From Myxococcales bacterium (lineage in GTDB: Bacteria; Myxococcota_A; Polyangia; Nannocystales; Nannocystaceae): DNA of 64,000 nucleotides. The position numbers and the translations under genes were made by a program. Below, piece by piece: positions 47,001 to 54,028 of the stretch; position 1 is the first letter of the stretch, and each line of letters begins with the position of its first letter. The stretch spans positions 1 through 64,000 of the forward strand of contig JACKDU010000010.1 in NCBI GenBank assembly GCA_020633335.1. Direction: 5' to 3'. The notes under the pieces were generated by a model. That model did not search any database. It worked only from the letters and a program-made list of their open reading frames with translations, and was not told the origin of the DNA.

Positions 47001-47363
47001 TACCAGCGCTCGAAGATCCAGGAGGAGAGCCTCAAATACGAGCAGCTCAAGCACTCGGGCGAGCTGCCGATCGTCGGGGTCAACACCTTCAAGAATCCCC
47101 ACAAGAGCGGCGAGGAGGAGGCGTCCTCACTCTCGCTGACCCGGGCCAGCGGCGGCGAAAAGGACGATCAGATCGGGCGTCTTCGCGCCTTCCAGGGGGC
47201 CCACCGCGGGGAATCGGCGGACGCCCTCGATCGCCTCAAGGCGGTCGCCCTCGCCGGCGGCAACATCTTTGAGGAGCTAATGGCGACGGTCCGCGTCTGT
47301 AGCCTTGGGGAGATCTCGCAGGCGCTCTTCGAAGTTGGCGGAGAATATCGACGTTCCATGTGA
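44073..47363 (+). CDS. icmF: fused isobutyryl-CoA mutase (IcmF)
   Basis: The 1096-residue protein fuses, in order, a B12-binding domain (about 18-150; FDGHDAAIN supplies the His ligand, GGGGG loop), a MeaI-type P-loop GTPase chaperone (about 205-420; Walker A GTGGAGKSS, SVDPTRRRTGGALLGDR) and the mutase TIM barrel (about 570-1090). Length and order match IcmF, which interconverts isobutyryl-CoA and n-butyryl-CoA with adenosylcobalamin while its GTPase guards cofactor loading. Some relatives act on isovaleryl- or pivalyl-CoA; specificity is not decided from sequence. ATG 44073 has no Shine-Dalgarno; TATCGT at 44056-44061 may be the -10. No other branched-chain acyl-CoA genes are adjacent. Confidence 0.96.
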   Translation: MKSVDVPAPKPTVYRARNKVRVVTAAALFDGHDAAINVMRRILQAAGAEVIHLGHNRGAEEVVDAAIAEDAQAIAVSSYQGGHVEYFKYMIDLLRAKGAPHVTVWGGGGGVIVPREIEDLHAYGVSRIFSPEDGRRMGLQGMINAIVEGADFATAPADPLAELARIREPEGAVVRLARLITLVESPESAPQGQAVIDAVRAATLPAVPVVGITGTGGAGKSSLTDELLARLLRDHPERRIAVISVDPTRRRTGGALLGDRIRMNSLRNPRAYMRSMATRDAGAELARATDDAVRLCKLAGYDLVIVETSGIGQGDAAIERLADVTLYVMTAEYGAPSQLEKIEMLDVADLVAINKFEHKGSKDAFRDVRKQIRRNRELFHGIPDDALPVFGTVASRFNDPGVNGLFAALCTLLSERGQGLWESKVPEEQQAIASDCADLIPAERSHYLAEIVRTVREYKARAHAQVDLVRKLGALRQARDLLLHEAEGATALAALDRRIDELEAALSADARRALDLLPRLRESFRSGEYVVSIRGRSIRYPTTVTTLSDTVIPRVALPRDDEPGAILRYMLLEGPPGFFPFTGGVFPFKREGEDPKRMFAGEGGPARTNERFHFLSKDEPAKRLSTAFDSVTLYGCDPDERPDIYGKIGESGVSICTLDDARVLYSGFDLCAANTSVSMTINGPAPILLAFFFNAAIDQQVARAEKERGRSLDPAELSEVRDHTLRVIRGTVQADILKEDQAQNTCIFSVQFALRMMGDIQDFFIRKGVRNYYSVSISGYHIAEAGANPISQLAFTLANGFTYVEYYRARGLDINAFAPNLSFFFSNGLDAEYTVIGRVARRIWAVAMRDLYSADERSQKLKYHIQTSGRSLHAMEIDFNDIRTTLQALFAYYDHCNSLHTNAYDEAITTPTEESVRRAMAIQMIITKEQGLAKNENMLQGSLIVDDLTELVEEAVLAEFLRLDERGGVLGAMERQYQRSKIQEESLKYEQLKHSGELPIVGVNTFKNPHKSGEEEASSLSLTRASGGEKDDQIGRLRAFQGAHRGESADALDRLKAVALAGGNIFEELMATVRVCSLGEISQALFEVGGEYRRSM

Positions 47364-47414
47364 AGTGAGGTCCCGTAGACCCGACAAATGAGTCGACAAC
47401 TACAGGGACTCTGA

Positions 47415-47420
47415 TAGTCT
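47415..47420 (+). promoter_or_regulatory. promoter with TCGACA and TAGTCT, leaderless-type
   Basis: TAGTCT ends 7 bases before the ATG at 47428. TCGACA (5 of 6 match to -35) lies at 47393-47398, 16 bases upstream. No Shine-Dalgarno is present, so the message probably starts at or next to the ATG. Confidence 0.6.
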
Positions 47421-47427
47421 TTCCGCC

Positions 47428-48105
47428 ATGGCATCGAAGTACGAGTCCGCGTTTCAAGCGGCAGTGGTCGACCGTGAGCGCCAAATCTGTATCGACCTCC
47501 TGCGCCAGTCGCCGGAGCTGACCCTGGGCGAGATCCACAAGCTCAGCAAGGGGACGCTCGGCCGGGTGCTGGACGCCATCTCGGTGGCGGAGCTCCTCAG
47601 CGGTCACGTCGCGGATTCGACGGGAGGGGTCACCCTCGCCGCGCCCGCGCCCGCCCGCCGCGAGCGTGGGGCCGGTCGGAAGAAGGCCGCCAAGGTCACC
47701 CGCACCGCCAGGGGCCGCGGCCAGGCGCCGAAGAAGGCCGCCGAGGCGAAGGCCCCGGAGGCCGCGCCCGAGGCGAAGGCTGCACCCGCACCGGCGAAGG
47801 CCGCGCCCGCACCGGCGAAGGCTGGAGCGGCGCCGGCCGAGGCCAAGGCTGAGGCCAAGCCGGAGGCCAAGAGCAGCGCTCGGCCGGAGGTCGAGACCCG
47901 CACGCCGGCCGGTCGCACCGCCTACGACGAGGCGATCTTCGCCGCGCTCGGTCAGCTCGGCGGGGGTCCGCTCGGCGTGGCCGCGCTGATGAAGGTCGCT
48001 GGCGGCAGCAACCTCCAGGCGCGGGCGGCCCTCAATCGTCTGATCGCCGCGGGCCGGGTGACCTGGACCGGCAAGGCGAGGGGCACCCGCTACAGCCTCC
48101 CCTAG
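47428..48105 (+). CDS. two winged-helix domains joined by a histone H1-like Ala/Lys/Pro linker
   Basis: The 225-residue protein has an N-terminal helical domain (about 1-70) with a winged-helix look (RQICIDLLRQSPELTLGEIHKL). A low-complexity Lys/Ala/Pro/Glu linker (about 72-155) recalls linker-histone tails and bacterial AlgP/HU-like extensions. The C-terminal winged helix (about 163-225) contains ALMKVAGGSNLQARAALNRLIAAGRVTWTG and RYSL. A nucleoid-associated or regulatory DNA-binding role is likely; I do not recognise a named family. It follows icmF by 64 bp with its own promoter, and a terminator follows. Confidence 0.75.
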   Translation: MASKYESAFQAAVVDRERQICIDLLRQSPELTLGEIHKLSKGTLGRVLDAISVAELLSGHVADSTGGVTLAAPAPARRERGAGRKKAAKVTRTARGRGQAPKKAAEAKAPEAAPEAKAAPAPAKAAPAPAKAGAAPAEAKAEAKPEAKSSARPEVETRTPAGRTAYDEAIFAALGQLGGGPLGVAALMKVAGGSNLQARAALNRLIAAGRVTWTGKARGTRYSLP

Positions 48106-48122
48106 GGCGAGCGGTGAAGGTC

Positions 48123-48156
48123 GGGGCGTCCTCCATGAGGGCGCCCCGCTTCTTTG
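48123..48156 (+). terminator. intrinsic terminator after the winged-helix gene
   Basis: GGGGCGTCCTC (48123-48133) pairs with GAGGGCGCCCC (48137-48147, one wobble) around loop CAT, followed by GCTTCTTT. It lies 18 bp past the stop codon. Confidence 0.85.
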
Positions 48157-48594
48157 TGTCGTGGGCGATCCCTCCGTGGGAGCTGGCGAAGTGCCAGCGG
48201 GAACGTCGTGCAGTCGTGCAAGTGATCGCGCGGTGACGTGAGCGTCTCGGCTTCGGCTTCAGCTTCGAGGTCGGTCGTTCGTTCGGCGAACCACGCCGCG
48301 CGGGCGATCGCTTGGTCGTCATCCACCGCCGCGATCCGTCAGCGATGCCGGCGTTGACGGGGGGCGAATCGGAGTGAAGAGCGCCGCCGGCCCGAGGTGT
48401 GCAGGCGTGATCACATCGACGCCACGCGTCGATCGCCGAGCGGCGCTCGCCCCTCCTCGGTGATCGAGGCTGGACCCAGTTGGCAGCCGTCGGGGAAAAG
48501 GACCCGCCTCTCTGCGCGTTGCTTGCAGTCATCGCCCCTTTTGGCGAGATTGTAGGGGCTGGCACCCACACCCTGGTGTCGGCTGAGGTCCTCG
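48157..48594. other. gene-free stretch with possible decayed ORFs
   Basis: No convincing gene is present. On the minus strand, short stretches in different frames read like protein (about 48326-48240 and about 48510-48411), with stops or low-complexity sequence between, and codon use is less GC-biased than in real genes nearby. This may be a degraded gene. The right end holds the upstream region of the Cys-rich lipoprotein gene. Confidence 0.35.
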
Positions 48595-49494
48595 ATGCGC
48601 CGGAGCCCGCTGCCACCCTTCCTCTCCCTGGGACTCGCCCTCGTCGTCGGCGTCGCCTGTCGTCCGGGGACGATGACGAGCGAGACCGGGAGCGAGAGCG
48701 GGACGTCGACGTCGACCTCGACCGGCACGAGCGCTGGCACATCGATGGGCGCGACCGGGAGCGAGAGCGGCACCGGCACCGGCAGCGCCGGCAAGGACAT
48801 GTCCAACGGGGCCCTCTGCTCGCTGATCCTCCAGGACTGTCCGATGGGACAGAAGTGCGTGCCCTACAACATGAGCGGCGGGATCTTTCCGGACGGCGTC
48901 AAGTGCGTCGACGAGCCCGCCAACCCCGACGCGGTCGGTGAGAACTGCCAGGTCACGGGCGGCTTCGGCTCCGGCGAGGACACCTGCGTGAAGGGGGCGC
49001 TCTGCTTCGATCTCGACAACGACGGCGAGGGCGTGTGCATCGAGCACTGCTCGGGGACCCCGGACGTGCCCTTCTGCGAGAAGTCCGAGCAGAGCTGCGT
49101 GACCTTCTTCGACCCGCCGGTGCCGCTCTGCTTCACCCGCTGTGATCCCCTGGTCCAGGACTGCCCGGAGGGGGAGGGGTGCTACATGGACGCGCCGAAC
49201 ATCGGCTCGGAGGGCTTCGTCTGCATGCCGACGGTGCTCGCGCCCAACGTCGACGGCAAGTACGGCGACCTCTGCTTCAACCAGGCCGGCTGCGCCCCGG
49301 GCTTCTCCTGCATCTACCCCGAGAACGTCCCGGGCTGTAAGTTCGAGTACTGCTGCTCGCCCTGGTGCGACCTCGTCAACAACCCGGAGATCTGCGCGCA
49401 GCTCGATCCGACGATGGCCTGCGTCCCCTGGTACGAGGAGGGGAAGGAGCAGCCGGGCTTCGAGAACGTGGGGATCTGCGGGATCCCGCTCTAG
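48595..49494 (+). CDS. Cys-rich lipoprotein with Ser/Thr/Gly linker
   Basis: The 299-residue protein has a lipoprotein signal ending VVGVAC (Cys22), a Ser/Thr/Gly linker (about 26-66) and a Cys-rich domain (about 70-299) with over 20 cysteines. Repeated C-x5-C-x-P and GxxC patterns (CPMGQKC, CPEGEGC, CAPGFSC) resemble EGF/dickkopf-like disulfide modules common in myxobacterial surface lipoproteins. Function is unknown. It shares the linker style with the SGNH lipoprotein at 21273-22547. GAGG precedes the ATG. Confidence 0.82.
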   Translation: MRRSPLPPFLSLGLALVVGVACRPGTMTSETGSESGTSTSTSTGTSAGTSMGATGSESGTGTGSAGKDMSNGALCSLILQDCPMGQKCVPYNMSGGIFPDGVKCVDEPANPDAVGENCQVTGGFGSGEDTCVKGALCFDLDNDGEGVCIEHCSGTPDVPFCEKSEQSCVTFFDPPVPLCFTRCDPLVQDCPEGEGCYMDAPNIGSEGFVCMPTVLAPNVDGKYGDLCFNQAGCAPGFSCIYPENVPGCKFEYCCSPWCDLVNNPEICAQLDPTMACVPWYEEGKEQPGFENVGICGIPL

Positions 49495-49526
49495 CGCCGG
49501 AATACTCCGACACTGCCTCGACGCAT

Positions 49527-49610
49527 GTCCCACGAGCGCAGCTCGTAGGGGCCTCGCGCCCTCAGGCGGGCGCCCCCAGGTCGGCGCCTGGCGCAAGAGA
49601 CACGTGGGAC
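49527..49610. repeat. nested inverted repeats between two co-directional genes
   Basis: GTCCCACG (49527-49534) pairs exactly with CGTGGGAC (49603-49610). Inside are ACGAGC/GCTCGT (49532-49546, loop GCA) and CCAGG/CCTGG (49576-49591). The inner left hairpin shares three bases with the outer stem, so the structures compete. It may be a terminator, a processing site or an RNA switch; there is no T-run. Confidence 0.5.
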
Positions 49611-49648
49611 CCGGCTTGAAATCGCCTCCCCGCGCGCGCGAGCCGGTG

Positions 49649-49654
49649 TAGAAC
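49649..49654 (+). promoter_or_regulatory. -10-like hexamer TAGAAC, leaderless-type
   Basis: TAGAAC ends exactly 8 bases before the ATG at 49663, and no Shine-Dalgarno intervenes. Confidence 0.4.
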
Positions 49655-49662
49655 CGCGGACG

Positions 49663-52600
49663 ATGCTTCCTGACGTCCGCGGAAAGACCGTGGTCCTGAC
49701 CGGGGCCTTCTCGAAGATCAAGCGCAGCGACGCCGAGGCGCGCCTGGCCGCCCTCGGCGCGACGATCGGCGCGTCGGTGTCGAAGCGGACGGAGCTCCTC
49801 TTCGCGGGGGAGCGGGCCGGCTCGAAGATCCAGCGGGCGACCGCCCTCGGGATCCAGGTGCTCGGCGAGGACGAGCTGATGGCGATCCTCGCCGGCGGCG
49901 CGGAGGCGGGCCCGCCGGGGCCCTCGCCCTTCGCCAGCCTCGATCCCGAGGCCGACCCGGCGACCCTGAAGGCGGCGATCGAGGCGCTCCCCTGGGGCGA
50001 GCTCGACGTCGATCGAGACCTCCCCGTCCTGCGGGCGATCCTCGAGGTCCACGAGCGTCGCCAGGGCGGGCCGAGCGACGCCCACCGGGCCGCGACCGCG
50101 CGGCTGCGCCCGCGGGCCGAGCTGGTCCACGCCCACGGCCACGACGTCGAGGTCGAGTGGGCCGACCTCTCGCCGGACGGTCGCTTCCTCGCCACCGGAT
50201 CGTGGGTCGGCGACGACTACGACCGCGGCGGCGTCCTCCAGATCTGGGACGTCCACGCCGGCCGCTGCGTGAACAAGCTCCGGATCCGCGGCGGCGTCGG
50301 CTGGCCGGACTACGGCGGCTGCGTGCAGTGGCGCCCGGACGGTCGCCGCGTCGGCCTCGCCTTTGACACCAACGGCGTCGGCTCGTTTGATCCCTTCGGC
50401 AAGAGCGGCGAGCCCGACTCCTGCGCCTACATCACCGACGGGTGGAGCCGGCCGCCCTCGTGGGTCTGGTCGCCCTCCGGGCGCGAGGTCTACATCGCCT
50501 GCTGGGGGCCGAAGATGGCGCTCGGGGCGATCGTCCCGCTGATCGGGCGCTCGCCGGTGCCCCGCTGGTGCGTGTCGGCGGAGCCCAGCGATCCCAAGGA
50601 TCCCAACTCCGAGCCGGGCCGCGAGCTCCTGGGCGGGCTCTCGTGGTCCGATCCCTCGCGGATCGTCGGCTTCGCCGCCTCCGATCAGCTCTACGCGATC
50701 GACACCGAGACCCGGGGGATCGCCTGGGAGGCCAAGGCCCACCCGCCGGTCTCGTTCCCGCCGGTCGGCGCGATCTTCGCTATGCAGCCGGCGGGGCTGG
50801 TCTTCTACGAGGTGACGAGCGGCCTGCCGACCCTCAAAGTGCCGATGCACGTCGGCGGTGAGTCCTACGCGTGGACGCGCGACGGCGTCCGGGTGGCGAC
50901 GATCGTCCAGCCCGGCAACAAGTTCGGGGCGGAGCCCGGGGTCTTCGTCTACGAGCGCGGCGACTACCTCTGCTCGCCGGACACCCCGGCGATCCCCGAG
51001 GGCGCGCGCCTCGGCGCGAGCTGGAGCCCGGACGGCGAGCGGCTGGCGATCTCCTTCGGCGAGCGCGTGCAGATCTGGTCGATCGGCCAGGAGGCGAAGC
51101 TGCTCCACGAGTTCACGACCTCGGCCTCCTCGCTCGAGTACGGCGACGGCGTGCTGGTCGCCTGGGGGCCCTTCGGCCTCGCCTTCCTCCGCGAGGACGA
51201 CGGCGCGCTCCTCGGGGCCTTTGAGCCGGCGATCGAGGCCGAGGGGGAGAGCCCGCTGGAGATCGACGGCACGGACCACGGCGAGCGCTGGGCGTGGAAC
51301 CCGGCGTTCCCGGTCGATCGCCAACGGGTCGCGGCCGCGCTCCCGGAGGGCGTGGTGATCGGCCCGCCGGACGAGGCGGCCGACGCCGCGGCGATCGATC
51401 GCCGGATCGCCTGGGTGATCGACCGCAAGTGGGCCTGGCCCTGGCGCTGGGGCGAGATCCAGGTGTGGGAGGACGCCGAGGCGGCGGCCGCCGACCCGGC
51501 CGCGCCGACGGCCTTCAAGCGGCAATTCGCCAAGAAGAGCCGCGGCAAGGCGAGCGCCGCGAAGGGGAAGGGCAAGGGGAAGGTCAAGGACGAGCCCGAG
51601 GCGGCCGCTGCCGGCGGGGCCAAGGCGAAGGCCCGCGGCCGCGTGACCTGGCCGCCGAGCGGCGGCTCGCTCGACGCGATCGCGGAGCTCTTCAAGGAGG
51701 GCGTGATGGCCCTCGGCGACGGCTATCACAGCCAGGACTACCGGCGAAAGTACGCGGTCCGGACGATGGGCCTCGGCGACTTCGCGCGGGCGGCCGCGGC
51801 GATCGACGGCGAGGACGGGTGGGGCGCCTGGCTCGAGCCCTGGTTCTCCGCCTACACCCGCGGCGAGGTCGCCCTCACCGCGCTCGACGATCGGATCGCC
51901 GCGGCGCCGCCGCTGGACGACGACCAGCGCGAGGTCCTCCGCCGCTGGCTCCGCGAGGGCGAGGCGCTCCTCAAGAAGAAGGCCCACTGGTCGCTCTGCC
52001 GCCCGCTGGCGGTGATCGGCGCGTCGTGGGTGCTCCTCGGCGATCCCAAGCGGGGCGCCAAGCTCCTCGACAAGGCGATCGCGCTGATCGAGCCCGAGAA
52101 CAACACCAGCGAGCACCGGGCGGTGGTCGCCCGCGCCCTCGCGGCGATCGGTCGGATCGACGAGGCGATCCAGCACCTGACCGAAGGGCCAGACACGCCG
52201 TCGTGGACCGAGACGCCGGCGGCGGTCGAGGCGATCGCCCGGCATGCGTCGGCGGCCGAGCTCGATCGCCTGATCCGGCGGCTCAAGAAGCGCGACGCCC
52301 ACAACGAGTTCGCGATCCTCGATCGGGGGATCGAGCGCCTGGTCGAGCTCCAGGCGTGGGACGAGGCGCTCGCGTGGATCGGCCACTTCGACCGGCTCTC
52401 GACCGATCGCGCGCTCGCTCGGGTGGTCGCTGCGCGGGTGGCCGCGGGCGATCCCGCGGGGGCCGAGGAGATGATCGCCAAGGAGCTGAAGCCGAAGTAC
52501 CAGTCGTCGGCGGACTTCCTCCTCGGCCTCGCGCGCGTCGCCCCCGAGCGCGCGCGGCCGCACCTCAAGAAGATCGCCGCGGCCGCGCCGAAGCTCCTGG

Positions 52601-53172
52601 GGGGCTACTACCCGGTGCCCTTCCTCGAGAACCTGGCGGGCGCGGCCGCGCGCCTCGACGATCTGACCCAGGCGGCGGCGATCGCCGCCCTCGGGCGGGG
52701 CGAGGAGGAGCGCTTCGCGGCCGCCATCGGCGTCGTCAGCGAGCTCCCGAGCGACCACCCGGCCTGGGGCGAGTGGCTCGCAAGGGCCCAGGCGGCGCTC
52801 CCCGACGGCCACCAGGAGATCGCTCGCCTGGCCGCCCAGGCCGGCCGAGGCGGCCGCGACGAGCTCCGCGACGAGCTCCTGGCGAAGGCGGTCGAGGTGG
52901 CGCGCGCCGGCTCCTACTCGGACATCCAGCTCGAGGAGGTCGCCCGGAAGATGGCCGAGGTCGGTGAGCTCGCCGCCGCTCACCGGGCGTGGATGTCGAT
53001 GCCCAAGGGCAAGCGCTCCTACCGCAACGGGCCGCTCCTCGACGCCTGCGTCGAGCGCGAGCTCTGGGCCGCGGCCCTCGAGATCCTGCGGAAGATGCCG
53101 CTCGACATCAACAGCGGGACCCAGCGCGCCGGCCGGATCCTCCTGCAGGCGCGCGGGCGCGAGGGCTGGTAG
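49663..53172 (+). CDS. BRCT - beta-propeller - TPR protein
   Basis: This 1169-residue protein has an N-terminal BRCT domain (about 3-80: GKTVVLTGAFSKIKRSDAEARLAALGA, then GIQVLGEDELMAIL), as in NAD-dependent ligases and phosphopeptide-binding proteins. A WD40-like propeller follows (about 160-560), with SPDGRFLATGS, QIWDV and WSPDGERLAISF blades. A Lys/Ala-rich basic stretch (about 620-650) precedes a long helical-repeat region (about 670-1160) of TPR-like pairs. No signal peptide or membrane helix is seen, so it is a large cytosolic scaffold. I do not recall this combination as a named family. It is followed by a perfect 13-bp inverted repeat. Confidence 0.8.
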   Translation: MLPDVRGKTVVLTGAFSKIKRSDAEARLAALGATIGASVSKRTELLFAGERAGSKIQRATALGIQVLGEDELMAILAGGAEAGPPGPSPFASLDPEADPATLKAAIEALPWGELDVDRDLPVLRAILEVHERRQGGPSDAHRAATARLRPRAELVHAHGHDVEVEWADLSPDGRFLATGSWVGDDYDRGGVLQIWDVHAGRCVNKLRIRGGVGWPDYGGCVQWRPDGRRVGLAFDTNGVGSFDPFGKSGEPDSCAYITDGWSRPPSWVWSPSGREVYIACWGPKMALGAIVPLIGRSPVPRWCVSAEPSDPKDPNSEPGRELLGGLSWSDPSRIVGFAASDQLYAIDTETRGIAWEAKAHPPVSFPPVGAIFAMQPAGLVFYEVTSGLPTLKVPMHVGGESYAWTRDGVRVATIVQPGNKFGAEPGVFVYERGDYLCSPDTPAIPEGARLGASWSPDGERLAISFGERVQIWSIGQEAKLLHEFTTSASSLEYGDGVLVAWGPFGLAFLREDDGALLGAFEPAIEAEGESPLEIDGTDHGERWAWNPAFPVDRQRVAAALPEGVVIGPPDEAADAAAIDRRIAWVIDRKWAWPWRWGEIQVWEDAEAAAADPAAPTAFKRQFAKKSRGKASAAKGKGKGKVKDEPEAAAAGGAKAKARGRVTWPPSGGSLDAIAELFKEGVMALGDGYHSQDYRRKYAVRTMGLGDFARAAAAIDGEDGWGAWLEPWFSAYTRGEVALTALDDRIAAAPPLDDDQREVLRRWLREGEALLKKKAHWSLCRPLAVIGASWVLLGDPKRGAKLLDKAIALIEPENNTSEHRAVVARALAAIGRIDEAIQHLTEGPDTPSWTETPAAVEAIARHASAAELDRLIRRLKKRDAHNEFAILDRGIERLVELQAWDEALAWIGHFDRLSTDRALARVVAARVAAGDPAGAEEMIAKELKPKYQSSADFLLGLARVAPERARPHLKKIAAAAPKLLGGYYPVPFLENLAGAAARLDDLTQAAAIAALGRGEEERFAAAIGVVSELPSDHPAWGEWLARAQAALPDGHQEIARLAAQAGRGGRDELRDELLAKAVEVARAGSYSDIQLEEVARKMAEVGELAAAHRAWMSMPKGKRSYRNGPLLDACVERELWAAALEILRKMPLDINSGTQRAGRILLQARGREGW

Positions 53173-53190
53173 GCGAGCCCCGCGTTCGCG

Positions 53191-53226
53191 GGACGACGTG
53201 TCACGCGTGGCGCTGACACGTCGTCC
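53191..53226. terminator. perfect 13-bp hairpin between convergent genes
   Basis: GGACGACGTGTCA (53191-53203) and its exact complement (53214-53226) enclose a 10-base loop in the 74-bp gap between two converging genes. There is no T-run. It may stop both messages or bind a protein. Confidence 0.6.
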
Positions 53227-53246
53227 TCACGGGGGTTGCGAGGGCG

Positions 53247-53915
53247 CTAGAAGCGGTACGTCAGCCGGAAGCCGCCGCCGAGGGGCGAGGCGCTGCTGCC
53301 GAGGCGGACGTCGCGGCCGCGGGCGAGGCGGACGCCGTCGGCGTTGACCATCTGGTAGCCGCGACGCGAGCGCGAGAAGAGGACCGCGCCGGCGATCCCC
53401 ATCGAGAGCCCGCCGACCTGCGGGAGACCCGAGAAGAAGATCATCGCCATCCGGCCGCTCATCGTCTGGACCTCGGGGAGGGCCATGAAGGGGCCGAGCA
53501 CCGGGATCATCAGCGAGCCGCCGAGGCGCCGGCAGTCGTAGGTGTCGCTGGTGCTGCAGTTGTCGACGATGATCGCGCCCGAGAAGGCGGTGATCGCATA
53601 CGAGACGCCGAAGAGGGTCCAGCCGGCGATCATCAGGCCGACGCCCCGCTTCTTGCGCGGGCCGTAGACGGGCGCGGGCGCAGGGGCGGGCGCCGGCTGC
53701 GGGGCGACGACGACGGTGGTCGCCGCGGGCTCGGCCGGCGCAGGCTCGGTGGTCGTGGTGACGGTGACGGTCTCGGACGCGGGCGCGCCCGGCTCCTCGT
53801 ACGTCGCGGGCGGCGGCGACTCGGGCTCGGGGTAGCCGGGGCTCTGGGCGTGCGCGACGTCGCCGAGGAGGAGGGAGGAAGCAGTAAGAAGGCCAATGAA
53901 GGTATGGTGGAGCAT
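53247..53915 (-). CDS. exported Pro/Thr-rich protein with membrane helices
   Basis: The 222-residue protein has a signal peptide (cleavage after AHA, about residue 22), a Pro/Thr/Ala/Glu linker (about 24-85), a basic RKKRG patch and two to four hydrophobic segments (about 93-115, 130-150, 158-185). It ends FRLTYRF, an aromatic terminus that could suggest outer-membrane targeting. Similar proteins in myxobacteria are uncharacterised. ATG 53915 was preferred to 53936 because GGAGAG lies 6 bases upstream and the signal peptide is then normal; a TACGAT -10 hexamer overlaps the upstream ATG. Confidence 0.72.
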   Translation of the reverse strand: MLHHTFIGLLTASSLLLGDVAHAQSPGYPEPESPPPATYEEPGAPASETVTVTTTTEPAPAEPAATTVVVAPQPAPAPAPAPVYGPRKKRGVGLMIAGWTLFGVSYAITAFSGAIIVDNCSTSDTYDCRRLGGSLMIPVLGPFMALPEVQTMSGRMAMIFFSGLPQVGGLSMGIAGAVLFSRSRRGYQMVNADGVRLARGRDVRLGSSASPLGGGFRLTYRF

Positions 53916-54028
53916 CGCGATCTCTCCGGCCGCCATCGTAGCAGGAGGCCGCCGTGGGCCGCCAGCAAATGCCGGCGCGGCGCCTCGGCGGCCGCGGGAG
54001 CGCCGTTTTGGAGCGCCGCGGGGACCGG

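Noticed and set aside
43950..47102. 1050-codon open frame antisense to icmF
   Set aside because: It mirrors the GC-biased codons of icmF, encodes a Glu/Asp/Arg/Leu-rich low-complexity product and has no family features.
48032..48742. 236-codon minus-strand frame
   Set aside because: It spans a terminator and the start of a real lipoprotein gene, and is Ser/Arg-rich low-complexity over much of its length.
48529..52983. 1484-codon open frame antisense to the BRCT/TPR gene
   Set aside because: It crosses two real genes and an intergenic region and has the composition of a codon shadow.
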